DNA from: Sulfuritalea sp.
GTDB lineage: Bacteria; Pseudomonadota; Gammaproteobacteria; Burkholderiales; Rhodocyclaceae
Assembly: GCA_011526165.1 (NCBI GenBank)
Contig: WYAY01000196.1
Coordinates: 1 to 54,955 of the forward strand
Direction: 5' to 3'
DNA: 54,955 bases
Made by a program: the position numbers and the translations under genes. Below the pieces are notes generated by a model, which saw only the letters and a program-made list of their open reading frames with translations, was not told where the DNA came from and did no database searches. Every line of letters begins with the position of its first letter. Position 1 is the first letter of the stretch. Positions 28,155 to 36,875 of the stretch are shown piece after piece.

Positions 28155-28979
28155 TTACGCCGCCTGCGTAACGACGACGCTCTGCGCCGGCATCGGCGCC
28201 GGGAAGCCGGCCTCCGCCAGCGCCTCGCGGATGACCCGGTTGGTGTCGAAGTACACCTGCCAGTAATGGTCGTTGTTGCAGTAGGGGCGCACGGCCAGCA
28301 CCGGGCCGACCAGCGTGAAGTCGAGGATCTCGACATCCACCGCCGGCTGCGACAGCACGTTGGGGATCGCCCCGACCTTCTCACGCAGCAGCTGCATCGC
28401 GGCGCGATGGTCGGCCGCGCCCGCCAGCTGGCACTTCAGCTCGACGCGGCGATAGGGGTTGTTGGTGAAGTTCTGGATCGTGTCGCTGAAGATCCGATTG
28501 TTGCCGACCATGGTCGAGACGTTGTCCGGCGTGTTGATGGTGGTCGCGAACAGGCCGATCTCGGTGATGGTGCCGGTGATGCCGCCCGCCGTGACGAAGT
28601 CGCCGACCTTGAACGGGCGCAGCACGATGATGAAGGCGCCCGCGGCGAAGTTGGCCAGCAGCCCGGCCCAGGCGGCGCCGATGGCGATGCCGGCGGCGGC
28701 GATCAGGGCGGCGAAGGTCGTCGTCTGGACGCCGAAGTAGCCGAGGATGCCGATCACCAGCAGGATGTTCAGGGTGACCGTGACGATCGAGCCGACATAG
28801 CGCAGCACGGTCGGATCGACCTTCTGCTTCTCGAGCGCGCGGCGCACCATGCCGACGGCCACGCCGATCAGCCAGCGGCCGATCACCCAGAAGGCAATGG
28901 CGGCCAGTACCTTGAGGCCGACTTCGGTTGCCGTGGCGACGATGATTTCCTGGAAACTGGACAGGCTTTGCGGATTCAT
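28155..28979 (-). CDS. mscS: Small-conductance mechanosensitive channel (MscS)
   Basis: 274 residues with three transmembrane helices and the pore-lining third helix AAGIAIGAAWAGLLANFAAGAFIIVLRPFKVGDFVTAGG, the MscS hallmark, then a cytoplasmic vestibule (GLFATTINTPDNVSTMVGNNRIFSD, NNPYRRVELKC). The length is close to E. coli MscS (286). It opens under hypo-osmotic membrane tension. AAAGGAG precedes the ATG. It is a single gene, convergent with the SnoaL-like gene. Confidence 0.93.
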   Translation of the reverse strand: MNPQSLSSFQEIIVATATEVGLKVLAAIAFWVIGRWLIGVAVGMVRRALEKQKVDPTVLRYVGSIVTVTLNILLVIGILGYFGVQTTTFAALIAAAGIAIGAAWAGLLANFAAGAFIIVLRPFKVGDFVTAGGITGTITEIGLFATTINTPDNVSTMVGNNRIFSDTIQNFTNNPYRRVELKCQLAGAADHRAAMQLLREKVGAIPNVLSQPAVDVEILDFTLVGPVLAVRPYCNNDHYWQVYFDTNRVIREALAEAGFPAPMPAQSVVVTQAA

Positions 28980-29085
28980 GGCGCTTCTCCTTTGTTCGCT
29001 TCGAAAAAATTGGATTCCCTCAACGGATTGCAGCAGCAGGCCTCCCCCGGCAGGGATGTAACGGCGCTCCCCGGCTTTCGGAAGT

Positions 29086-29286
29086 TCAGCGCGACTCGGC
29101 GCCTTCGCGTTTCTGTTCCGCCTGCTTGAACGACTCGTCCACCCTGCCCTGCACCTGGGCCGGCGCGTTCTTCGCCTGTTCGGCCTCCTTGGCCTTGGCG
29201 GCGCCGGCGGTGGCGGCGACGCTGGCGGTTTCGGAGACGCCGCAGCCGGCCAGCGCGGCGGCGAGCAGCACGGTCAATGTCCTCAT
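29086..29286 (-). CDS. Small lipoprotein, hypothetical
   Basis: 66 residues. The signal peptide ends with the lipobox LAGC (Cys15), followed by an Ala/Lys/Glu-rich helical region (AAKAKEAEQAKNAPAQVQGRVDESFKQAEQKR). It resembles small helical lipoproteins of unknown role. Its start overlaps the stop of the phosphoribosyltransferase gene (ATGA), so it is translationally coupled to it. Confidence 0.65.
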   Translation of the reverse strand: MRTLTVLLAAALAGCGVSETASVAATAGAAKAKEAEQAKNAPAQVQGRVDESFKQAEQKREGAESR

Positions 29287-29918
29287 GGCTTCTTCCTTTC
29301 AGACAACAGGGCAATCACTTCCTCGTCCTCGACCTGGCCGAAGTCGGCGTAGAACTGGCCGACGGCCTGGAAGTTCTCCGGGGCGTAGAGGCAGACGACT
29401 TCGTCGGCCTGCTCCCCGACCTTCTCCAGCGTGTCGGGCGGTGCCACCGGCACGGCGCAGACGAGCTTCTGCGGCGCGCGCTGGCGCAGGGCATGCAGGG
29501 CGGCAAGCATGGTCGAGCCGGTGGCCAGGCCGTCGTCGACCACGATGACGATGCGGCCTTGGGGGTCGATCGGCGGATGCAGCGGCGAATACTGGGCGCG
29601 GCGCCTGCGGATGGTCTCCAGCTCACGCGCCTTGGCGCGCTCGATGAAGCCTTCGTCCGCACCGGCCAGGGCGGCGTAGGGGCCGAGATACGCCCAGCCG
29701 GTCTCGTCGATGGCGCCGATGGCGAACTCCGGGTTGCCGGGGGCGCCGAGCTTGCGCACCAGCACCACATCGAACTCGCCGCCGAGCGCATCGGCAATCA
29801 GCTTGGCCATCGGCACGGCGCCGCGCGGGATGGCGAGGATGAGCGGGTTCTTGCCCTTGAAGGCGGCGAGTTTTTCGGCGAGAAGCTGCGCTGCCTGAGT
29901 TCGGTTGCTGAAAATCAT
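29283..29918 (-). CDS. Phosphoribosyltransferase-domain protein
   Basis: 211 residues of the type I PRTase family, with the PRPP loop IVIVVDDGLATGSTM near residues 120-134 and NPLILAIPRGAVPMA at the N terminus. Such stand-alone proteins of about 210 residues are annotated as putative phosphoribosyl transferases and often lie near alpha/beta hydrolases or stress genes. The acceptor base is unknown. The ATG at 29918 is chosen because the upstream in-frame extension (RKRGRGRGQD) comes from a hairpin repeat. Confidence 0.82.
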   Translation of the reverse strand: MIFSNRTQAAQLLAEKLAAFKGKNPLILAIPRGAVPMAKLIADALGGEFDVVLVRKLGAPGNPEFAIGAIDETGWAYLGPYAALAGADEGFIERAKARELETIRRRRAQYSPLHPPIDPQGRIVIVVDDGLATGSTMLAALHALRQRAPQKLVCAVPVAPPDTLEKVGEQADEVVCLYAPENFQAVGQFYADFGQVEDEEVIALLSERKKP

Positions 29919-29937
29919 GTCTTGCCCTCTCCCCCGC

Positions 29938-29963
29938 CCCCTCTTCCGCAAGCGGGAGAGGGG
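29938..29963. repeat. Long hairpin between divergent genes
   Basis: CCCCTCTTCCGC and GCGGGAGAGGGG form a 12 bp stem with one G-T pair and a two-base loop. It looks like a dispersed intergenic repeat. Confidence 0.6.
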
Positions 29964-30007
29964 AGTCTCGCTACCCTAGCGCGCTCCTGCTGCCCTGTCC
30001 AGACCGG

Positions 30008-30013
30008 TATAAT
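30008..30013 (+). promoter_or_regulatory. Candidate -10 element of mfd
   Basis: TATAAT lies 45 bases before the mfd start codon. No recognisable -35 is present at 16-18 bases. Confidence 0.4.
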
Positions 30014-30058
30014 CCAGTCTTTGAAAAGCCGTTTTCCGCAAGTCCTCCAGCCCCCGGA

Positions 30059-33000
30059 ATGACCTCACCGCCCCCTGCGCTGCTGCCGCTGCTGCCGCAG
30101 CTGCCCGCCTTGCCCAAGCCCGGCGCGCGCCTCGACCTGCCCGCGCTGGCGGGTTCGGCCGACGCCCTGGCCCTGGCGCAGCTGGCCGGCGGCGGCCGCA
30201 TGCTGGCGGTGGTGACGGCCAACCCGCTCGACGCGCAGCGCCTGCAGGAGGAAATCGCCTGGTTCGCGCCGCAGCTGCGCGTGCACCTCCTGCCGGATTG
30301 GGAGACCCTGCCATACGACACGCTCTCGCCGCACCACGACTTGATTTCCGAGCGCCTGGCGACGCTCTACGAGATCAGCCGCGGCGCCTGCGACATCGCG
30401 CTGATCCCGGCTACCACGGCGCTCACCCGCCTGGCGCCGGCGGAGTACCTGGCCGCGCACACCTTCTTCCTCAAGCAGGGCGAGCGCCTCGACGTCGGCG
30501 CCCTGCGCGCCCAGCTCGCCCTGGCCGGCTACCAGCACGTCACCCAGGTCGTCTCGCCGGGCGAGTACAGCGTGCGCGGCGGCTTGATCGACCTGTTCCC
30601 GATGGGCTCGGCCCTGCCCTTCCGCATCGAGCTGTTCGACGAGGAGATCGAAACCCTGCGCAGCTTCGACGTCGACTCGCAGCGCACCGTCTTCCCGGTG
30701 CCGGAGGTGCGCCTGCTGCCGGCGCGCGAATTCCCGCTGGACGAAGCCGGCCGCACGCGCTTCCGCGGCCGCTACCGCGAGACCTTCGAGGGCGACCCGT
30801 CGCGCTCCCCGATCTACAAGGACGTCTCCAACGGCATCGCGCCGGCCGGCATCGAGTACTACCTGCCGCTGTTCTTCGAGACAACGGCGCTGGTCTTCGA
30901 CTACCTGCCGAAGGACACGGTGCTGTGCCTGCACCGCGACGTGCCCGGCGCCATCCGCGAGTTCTGGGCCGACACGGCTTCGCGCTACCGGCTGCTCGGC
31001 GGCGACCGCAGCCGGCCGCTGCTGCCGCCGGCGGAGCTGTTCCTCTCCGAGGAGCAGTTCTTCGTCGCCGCCGCCGTGCTGGGGAGACTGACTTTTTCGG
31101 CGGGCGTCGCCGAAGCGGACGCGCCCGCCGCGCCGCTGCCCGACCTCGCCGTCGAACGCCGCGCCGACGACCCGCTGCACAAGCTGAAGGCCTTCGCCGC
31201 CGGCTTCGACGGCCGCATCCTGCTGCTGGCCGAATCGCCCGGCCGGCGCGAGACCCTGCTGCAGTACCTCGCCGAGCATGGCCTGACGCCCGCGCCCTGC
31301 GCCGATTTCGGCGCCTGCGCGGCGGTGACGGAAAAACTCGCTCTGAGCGTGGCGCCACTGTCGGCCGGTTTCCTGCTGCGCGAAGCGCGCCTCGCCGTCG
31401 TCACCGAGAACGAGCTCTACGCCGCCACCGCCCGCCCGCGCGGCCGCAAGACCGACGCCCGCCGCGCCAGCCTCGAAGGCTGGCTGCGCGACCTCACCGA
31501 ATTGAAGATCGGCGACCCGGTGGTGCACGAAAGCCACGGCATCGGCCGCTACCAGGGACTGGTGCACCTCGACCTCGGCGAGGGCGAGACGGAATTCCTG
31601 CACCTCGAATACGCCGGCGGCGACAAGCTCTACGTGCCGGTGGCGCAGCTGCACCTCATCTCGCGCTACAGCGCCTCCGAGCCGGAGCTGGTCGAGCTGC
31701 ACAAGCTCGGCACCGACCGCTGGGACCGCGCCAAGCGCAAGGCCGCGCAGCAGGTGCGCGACACCGCCGCCGAGCTGCTCGCGCTCTACGCCCGGCGCGC
31801 GGCACGGGAGGGCCACGCCTTCGCTTTCAAGGAACACGACCTGGAGGCCTTCGCCGACGGCTTCGGCTTCGAGGAGACGCCCGACCAGGCCGCCGCCATC
31901 GCCGCCGTGGTCGCCGACATGAAGTCCGGCAGGCCGATGGACCGCCTCGTCTGCGGCGACGTCGGCTTCGGCAAGACCGAGGTGGCGCTGCGCGCCGCCT
32001 TCGCCGCCGTGATGGACGGCAAGCAGGTGGCGGTGCTGGCGCCGACCACGCTGCTGGCCGAGCAGCACTTCAACACTTTCAGCGACCGCTTCGCCGACTG
32101 GCCGGTGAAGATCGTCGAGCTGTCGCGCTTCAGGAGCGCCAAAGAGCAGACGGCCGCCCTGCAGCAGCTGGCGGAAGGCAAGGTCGACATCGCCATCGGC
32201 ACGCACCGCCTGCTGCAGAAGGACGTCAGGTTCGCCCGTCTCGGCCTGGTCGTCATCGACGAGGAGCACCGCTTCGGCGTGCGGCAGAAGGAGGCGCTAA
32301 AGGCCCTGCGCGCTTCGGTCGACGTGCTGACGCTGACCGCCACGCCGATCCCGCGCACCCTCGGCCTCTCGCTCGAAGGTTTACGCGAGTTCTCCGTCAT
32401 CGCCACCGCGCCGCAGAAGCGCCTCGCCATCAAGACCTTCGTCGTGCCCCACTCCGACGGCATCGTGAGGGAAGCCGTGCTGCGCGAATTCAAGCGCGGC
32501 GGCCAGGTGTACTTCCTGCACAACGAGGTCGACACCATCGGGACGGTGCGCGAGCGCCTGGCGAAGCTGCTGCCCGAGGCGCGCATCGTCGTCGGCCACG
32601 GCCAGCTGCCGGAGCGCGAACTGGAGCGCGTCATGAAGGAATTCACCCAGCAGCGCCACAACCTGCTGCTGTGCACGACCATCATCGAGACCGGCATCGA
32701 CAACCCGCACGCCAACACCATCCTCATCAACCGCGCCGACAAGTTCGGCCTGGCCCAGCTGCACCAACTGCGCGGACGCGTCGGCCGCTCGCACCACCAG
32801 GCCTACGCCTACCTCCTCACCGACCGCAGCGCGAAACCGAGCGCCCAGGCGCAGCGCCGGCTGGAGGCGATCCAGGCCATGGAGGAACTCGGCTCGGGCT
32901 TCTTCCTCGCCATGCACGACCTGGAGATCCGCGGCGCCGGCGAGGTGCTCGGCGAATCGCAGAGCGGCGAGATCCAGGAGATCGGCTTCAACTTGTACAC

Positions 33001-33532
33001 CTCGATGCTCAACGCCGCCGTGCGCGCGCTGAAGGAAGGCAAGGAGCCGGACCTCTCCCAGCCGCTCGGCATCACCTCGGAGATCAACCTGCGCGCGCCG
33101 GCCCTGCTGCCGAGCGACTACTGCAGCGACGTGCACGAGCGCCTGACGCTGTACAAGCGCCTCGCCAACTGCGACAGCGAGGAGGAACTGCTGCTCCTGC
33201 AGGAGGAACTGATCGACCGCTTCGGGGAGCTGCCGGGCCAGGCCCGCACCCTGATCGAGACCCACCGGCTGCGCATCCTGGCCAAGCCCCTGGGGCTGGC
33301 CAAGATCGACGCCACCGAGGCGGTCATCAAGCTGCAGTTCGTCCCCAATCCACCGATCGACCCGGCGCACATCATCCAGCTCGTCCAGCAGGACCGCCGC
33401 TGGAAACTGGCCGGGCCGGACAAACTCAGCGTCGCCCGGGAAACCGCCACTCTGCCCGAGCGTGCGGCGGCAATCCGTGAGATCATTTCATTGTTGAACC
33501 AGCCCGTTTCACCATCCAAAAAGCAGTCATGA
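30059..33532 (+). CDS. mfd: Transcription-repair coupling factor Mfd
   Basis: 1157 residues, the standard length. The UvrB-homology region is N-terminal (PDWETLPYDTLSPHHDLISERLATLYE), followed by the RNA-polymerase interaction domain (GDPVVHESHGIGRYQGL). The RecG-like translocase has Walker A GDVGFGKTEVA, DEEH in VIDEEHRFGV, TATPIPRTLGLSL and the TRG region. It removes RNA polymerase stalled at DNA damage and recruits UvrA. A dispersed motif copy lies in frame at 31073-31096 in codons for AVLGRLTFSAG, between the N-terminal and central domains. The stop overlaps the next start. Confidence 0.97.
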   Translation: MTSPPPALLPLLPQLPALPKPGARLDLPALAGSADALALAQLAGGGRMLAVVTANPLDAQRLQEEIAWFAPQLRVHLLPDWETLPYDTLSPHHDLISERLATLYEISRGACDIALIPATTALTRLAPAEYLAAHTFFLKQGERLDVGALRAQLALAGYQHVTQVVSPGEYSVRGGLIDLFPMGSALPFRIELFDEEIETLRSFDVDSQRTVFPVPEVRLLPAREFPLDEAGRTRFRGRYRETFEGDPSRSPIYKDVSNGIAPAGIEYYLPLFFETTALVFDYLPKDTVLCLHRDVPGAIREFWADTASRYRLLGGDRSRPLLPPAELFLSEEQFFVAAAVLGRLTFSAGVAEADAPAAPLPDLAVERRADDPLHKLKAFAAGFDGRILLLAESPGRRETLLQYLAEHGLTPAPCADFGACAAVTEKLALSVAPLSAGFLLREARLAVVTENELYAATARPRGRKTDARRASLEGWLRDLTELKIGDPVVHESHGIGRYQGLVHLDLGEGETEFLHLEYAGGDKLYVPVAQLHLISRYSASEPELVELHKLGTDRWDRAKRKAAQQVRDTAAELLALYARRAAREGHAFAFKEHDLEAFADGFGFEETPDQAAAIAAVVADMKSGRPMDRLVCGDVGFGKTEVALRAAFAAVMDGKQVAVLAPTTLLAEQHFNTFSDRFADWPVKIVELSRFRSAKEQTAALQQLAEGKVDIAIGTHRLLQKDVRFARLGLVVIDEEHRFGVRQKEALKALRASVDVLTLTATPIPRTLGLSLEGLREFSVIATAPQKRLAIKTFVVPHSDGIVREAVLREFKRGGQVYFLHNEVDTIGTVRERLAKLLPEARIVVGHGQLPERELERVMKEFTQQRHNLLLCTTIIETGIDNPHANTILINRADKFGLAQLHQLRGRVGRSHHQAYAYLLTDRSAKPSAQAQRRLEAIQAMEELGSGFFLAMHDLEIRGAGEVLGESQSGEIQEIGFNLYTSMLNAAVRALKEGKEPDLSQPLGITSEINLRAPALLPSDYCSDVHERLTLYKRLANCDSEEELLLLQEELIDRFGELPGQARTLIETHRLRILAKPLGLAKIDATEAVIKLQFVPNPPIDPAHIIQLVQQDRRWKLAGPDKLSVARETATLPERAAAIREIISLLNQPVSPSKKQS
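31073..31096 (+). repeat. Dispersed motif copy 8 (plus), in mfd
   Basis: GCCGT, nine bases, ACTGACTTTT, in frame as GCC GTG CTG GGG AGA CTG ACT TTT. Confidence 0.85.
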
Positions 33533-34602
33533 CACAGCAAGCCCTGGAAAACGTCCGCATCGGCGCCTTCGACCTGATGCCCTCCCCCGAGGAAATCCAC
33601 GCCCGCGTACCGCTCTCGGAGAAGGCCGCCGACACCATCTTCGCCAGCCGCGAGGTGATCAAGGCCATCCTCGACCGCAAGGACCCGCGCATCTTCATCG
33701 TCGTCGGCCCCTGCTCCATCCACGACCCGGTCGCCGGCTACGACTACGCGCAGCGCCTGAAAAAGCTGGCCGACGAGGTGAGCGACACCCTCTACCTCGT
33801 CATGCGCGTGTATTTCGAGAAGCCGCGCACCTCGACCGGCTGGAAGGGCTTCATCAACGACCCCTATATGGACGACTCCTTCCACATCGAGGAGGGCATG
33901 CAGAAGGCGCGCGAGTTCCTGCTGAAAGTCACCGAACTCGGCCTGCCGACGGCGACCGAGGCGCTCGACCCGATCGCGCCGCAGTACCTCGGCGACCTGA
34001 TCACGTGGACCGCCATCGGCGCCCGCACCTCGGAATCGCAGACGCACCGCGAGATGTCTTCGGGACTCTCCACCCCGGTCGGCTTCAAGAACGCCACCGA
34101 CGGCGACATCCAGCCCGCCATCAACGCCATCAAGTCGGCCGCCAGCCCGCACAGCTTCCTCGGCATCAACATGCAGGGGCGCTCGTCCATCGTGCGCACG
34201 CAGGGCAACGCCTACGGCCACGTCGTGCTGCGCGGCGGCGACGGCCGCTCCAACTTCGACACCGTCAGCGTCTGCATGACCGAGCGCGCGCTGACCAAAG
34301 CCAACATCGCGCCGAACATCGTCATCGACTGCTCGCACGCCAACTCGCTGAAGGATCCGGCGCTGCAGCCGCTGGTGATGTCCGACGTGGTGCACCAGAT
34401 CCGCGAAGGCAACCAGTCCATCGTCGGCCTGATGATCGAGAGCAACATCGAGGGCGGCAACCAGCCGATCCCCGAGGATCTTTCCAAGCTGAAGTACGGC
34501 TGCTCGGTAACCGACGCCTGCGTCGACTGGCCCACCACCGAAAGCATGATCCGCAAGGCCCGCGAGGTGCTGAAGGACATCCTGCCGAACCGCAACGCTT
34601 AA
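33529..34602 (+). CDS. aroG: 3-deoxy-7-phosphoheptulonate synthase, class I
   Basis: 357 residues. Family marks are IFIVVGPCSIHDP near residues 56-68, YFEKPRTSTGWKGFINDPYMD, GARTSESQTHREMSSGLSTPVGFKN and VIDCSHANS. The enzyme condenses phosphoenolpyruvate and erythrose 4-phosphate as the entry step of aromatic biosynthesis. The length and N-terminal segment fit the feedback-regulated AroF/G/H type; which amino acid inhibits it cannot be read. It overlaps the mfd stop by four bases. Confidence 0.95.
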   Translation: MTQQALENVRIGAFDLMPSPEEIHARVPLSEKAADTIFASREVIKAILDRKDPRIFIVVGPCSIHDPVAGYDYAQRLKKLADEVSDTLYLVMRVYFEKPRTSTGWKGFINDPYMDDSFHIEEGMQKAREFLLKVTELGLPTATEALDPIAPQYLGDLITWTAIGARTSESQTHREMSSGLSTPVGFKNATDGDIQPAINAIKSAASPHSFLGINMQGRSSIVRTQGNAYGHVVLRGGDGRSNFDTVSVCMTERALTKANIAPNIVIDCSHANSLKDPALQPLVMSDVVHQIREGNQSIVGLMIESNIEGGNQPIPEDLSKLKYGCSVTDACVDWPTTESMIRKAREVLKDILPNRNA

Positions 34603-34618
34603 TCACTCAAGAAGAATC

Positions 34619-35860
34619 ATGTCGCTCATCAAGCCCTTCCGCGGCATCCGCCCGGCGCCCGGCCGCGCCGGCGAGATCGCCGCCCCGCCCTACGACGTTC
34701 TTTCCGCCGAGGAAGCGCGCGCCCGCGCCCACGGCAAGCCGAACAGCTTCCTGCACATCTCCAAGGCCGAGATCGACCTGCCGCCGGAAATCGACCACTA
34801 CTCGCCGCAGGTCTACGCCAAGTCGCGCGAGAACTTCGATTGCATGATCAGGGAAGCCGTGCTCAGGCAGGACGACACGCCCTGCTATTACGCCTACCGC
34901 CTGGTGATGGGCAGCCACAGCCAGACCGGCCTGGTCGCCGCCGCCTCGGTCGCCGACTACGACACCAACCGCATCCGCAAGCACGAGTTCACCCGCCCGG
35001 ACAAGGAGGACGACCGCGTGCGCCAGATCGAGGCGCTCAACGCCCAGACCGGCCCGGTGCTGCTGACGCATCCCGACGCACCGGAGGTCGACGCCATCCT
35101 GGCGCAAGCCTCGTCCGGCGCGCCCGACGCCGACGTGACGGCGGACGACGGCATCCGCCACAGCATCTGGGTGATCCGCGACGCAGCCGTGCTGCAGCGA
35201 CTGACTTTTCTGTTCGACGCCATGCCGGCGCTCTACATCGCCGACGGCCACCACCGCTCGGCCGCCGCCTCGCGCGTCGCCGCCGCGCGCCACGCGAAGA
35301 ACTCGCACCACAGCGGCGAAGAGGACTACAACTACTTCCTCGCGGTGATCTTCCCGCACAGTCAGATGCGCATCATGGACTACAACCGTGTGGTGAAGGA
35401 CCTCAACGGCCTCAGCACGATGGGCTTCCTGGCGAGGCTGACCGAACGTTTCGTCGTCTCGATCTGCTCGCCGCGCTATCGCCCCTCGCAGCGCGGCGAG
35501 TTCAGCCTCTACCTGCCCGGCCAGTGGTACCGCCTGACCGTCCATCCGCATCTCATCCCGACCGACGATCCGGTGGCGCGGCTCGACGTCAGCCTGCTCT
35601 CCGACAACCTGCTCGGGCCGGTGCTCGGCATCAAGGACCTGCGCCGCGACAAGCGCATCGACTTCGTCGGCGGCATTCGCGGCCTGGAGGAACTGGAGCG
35701 CCGCGTCGACAGCGGCGAGATGGCGGCGGCCTTCGCCCTGCACGCGACGGACATGGAAGACCTGATGTCGGTGGCCGACGCCGGCGAGGTGATGCCGCCG
35801 AAGTCCACCTGGTTCGAGCCCAAGCTGGCCGACGGACTGGTGTCGCACGCGCTGGATTGA
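34619..35860 (+). CDS. DUF1015 family protein
   Basis: 413 residues. Family blocks are IRPAPGRAGEIAAPPYDVLS, NSFLHISKAEIDLP, FTRPDKEDDRVRQIEALNAQTGPVLLTH, ALYIADGHHRSAAASRVA and FFPH-type FPHSQMRIMDYNRVVKDLNG. DUF1015 proteins are broadly conserved and of unproven function. It follows aroG by 16 bases and is probably cotranscribed. It has an in-frame dispersed motif copy in codons for AVLQRLTFLF and is followed by a large inverted repeat. Confidence 0.88.
   Translation: MSLIKPFRGIRPAPGRAGEIAAPPYDVLSAEEARARAHGKPNSFLHISKAEIDLPPEIDHYSPQVYAKSRENFDCMIREAVLRQDDTPCYYAYRLVMGSHSQTGLVAAASVADYDTNRIRKHEFTRPDKEDDRVRQIEALNAQTGPVLLTHPDAPEVDAILAQASSGAPDADVTADDGIRHSIWVIRDAAVLQRLTFLFDAMPALYIADGHHRSAAASRVAAARHAKNSHHSGEEDYNYFLAVIFPHSQMRIMDYNRVVKDLNGLSTMGFLARLTERFVVSICSPRYRPSQRGEFSLYLPGQWYRLTVHPHLIPTDDPVARLDVSLLSDNLLGPVLGIKDLRRDKRIDFVGGIRGLEELERRVDSGEMAAAFALHATDMEDLMSVADAGEVMPPKSTWFEPKLADGLVSHALD
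35186..35209 (+). repeat. Dispersed motif copy 9 (plus), in DUF1015 gene
   Basis: GCCGT, nine bases, ACTGACTTTT, in frame as GCC GTG CTG CAG CGA CTG ACT TTT. Confidence 0.85.
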
Positions 35861-35881
35861 GGTGTACGGCAGGTTTTTTGC

Positions 35882-35940
35882 AGGAGCGGCGTCCACGCCG
35901 CGATATTGGCGGCTGAAATCGCGGCGTGGACGCCGCTCCT
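35882..35940. repeat. REP/REPIN-type inverted repeat
   Basis: Two perfectly complementary 23-base arms (35882-35904 and 35918-35940) are separated by 13 bases. Each arm itself contains the palindrome GGCGTCCACGCC. This is the form of a paired REP element. It lies between convergent genes, where it may act as a transcription terminator or RNA stabiliser. Confidence 0.85.
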
Positions 35941-35948
35941 ACAATAAT

Positions 35949-36335
35949 TCAGTGCAGGTCGACGGCGTAGCGCTTCAGCGCTTCCAGCGGGATGAGGTCC
36001 AGCGTCGCCTCGTTGGTGGCGTTGAGCACCACCTGCGGCGCCATGCCTGCGTGGTAGGCCTCGACCCAGCGCGCGGCGCACAGGCACCAACGCTGGCCGG
36101 GCTGCACGCCGGGGAAATCGTACTCCGGCATCGGCGTGGACAGATCGTTGCCGCGCGCCTTCGAGAAGGCGAGGAATTCCTCGCTGGCAACGATGCAGAC
36201 GGTATGGCGGCCGATGTCCTGCGGACCGGTGTCGCAGCAGCCGGTGCGGAAGAAGCCGGTCACCGGCGCCTCGCTGCAGACGCCGAGGGGACCGCCGAGC
36301 ACGTTGCGCTGCAGGCCGCCTTCGTCGCGGTTCAT
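35949..36335 (-). CDS. DUF2237 family protein
   Basis: 128 residues: QRNVLGGPLGVCSEAPVTGFFRTGCCDTGPQDIGRHTVCIV at the N terminus and DFPGVQPGQRWCLCAARWVEAY later are the DUF2237 hallmarks, with several conserved Cys (CC, CLC). The protein is small and cytosolic, of unknown function; the Cys pattern suggests metal binding. It lies four bases after iscX on the same strand, so it is probably the last gene of the isc operon. Confidence 0.87.
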   Translation of the reverse strand: MNRDEGGLQRNVLGGPLGVCSEAPVTGFFRTGCCDTGPQDIGRHTVCIVASEEFLAFSKARGNDLSTPMPEYDFPGVQPGQRWCLCAARWVEAYHAGMAPQVVLNATNEATLDLIPLEALKRYAVDLH

Positions 36336-36339
36336 TGGA

Positions 36340-36534
36340 TTACTCCTTCTCTTCGATCCAGGCGGCCTGGATGGCTTCGAGGATTTTCTCGCCGCAGTGG
36401 CTCGGGTCGTCGTTGAAGCCCGGCAGCGCCCTCACCCAGTTCATGAGGTCGACGAAATTGATCTTCATCGGATCGATGTCCGGATGGGCATCGGCCAGTT
36501 CGATGGCGATGTCGTGGATGTCGGTCCATTTCAT
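36340..36534 (-). CDS. iscX: Iron-sulfur assembly protein IscX
   Basis: 64 residues, the family length: [40 protein letters not shown] is typical, with acidic residues that bind IscS and iron. It modulates cysteine desulfurase activity. The start overlaps the fdx stop codon (ATGA), placing it in the isc operon as in many proteobacteria. Confidence 0.93.
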   Translation of the reverse strand: MKWTDIHDIAIELADAHPDIDPMKINFVDLMNWVRALPGFNDDPSHCGEKILEAIQAAWIEEKE

Positions 36535-36875
36535 TTCTTGTGGCCCTCCGAAACCATGTTGATGGTGTATTTCGGGATTTCCACGACCAGCGGCGTCTGC
36601 GTCACCAGCGCCTGGCAGGACAGGCGCGACTGCGGCTCCAGGCCCCAGGCCTTGTCGAGCAGGTCCTCTTCCTTTTCCTCGGCCTCGGCCAGCCCGTCGA
36701 AGCCCTCGCGGACGATGACATGGCAGGTGGTGCAGGCGCAGGATTTCTCGCAGGCGTGCTCGATCTCGATGCCGTTCTGCAGGAGTCCGTCGCAGATGGA
36801 GGTGCCGGGGGGAACGTCGAGCACCGCCCCGTCCGGGCACAGTTCGACATGCGGAAGGACAATGATCTGTGTCAT
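36531..36875 (-). CDS. fdx: ISC-type [2Fe-2S] ferredoxin
   Basis: 114 residues. Cluster ligands are C42, C48 and C51 in [13 protein letters not shown] and C87 in RLSCQALV, the adrenodoxin-like pattern of Isc ferredoxin. It donates electrons during cluster assembly on IscU. It has ATGA overlaps with both hscA and iscX. Confidence 0.94.
   Translation of the reverse strand: MTQIIVLPHVELCPDGAVLDVPPGTSICDGLLQNGIEIEHACEKSCACTTCHVIVREGFDGLAEAEEKEEDLLDKAWGLEPQSRLSCQALVTQTPLVVEIPKYTINMVSEGHKK

Noticed and set aside
29919..29951. N-terminal extension of the phosphoribosyltransferase (RKRGRGRGQD)
   Set aside because: It is read from a hairpin repeat and has no ribosome site.
30065..32269. Long antisense frame over mfd
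   Set aside because: Low-complexity Ala/Arg/Gln/Val-rich translation without family motifs; mfd is unambiguous on the other strand.
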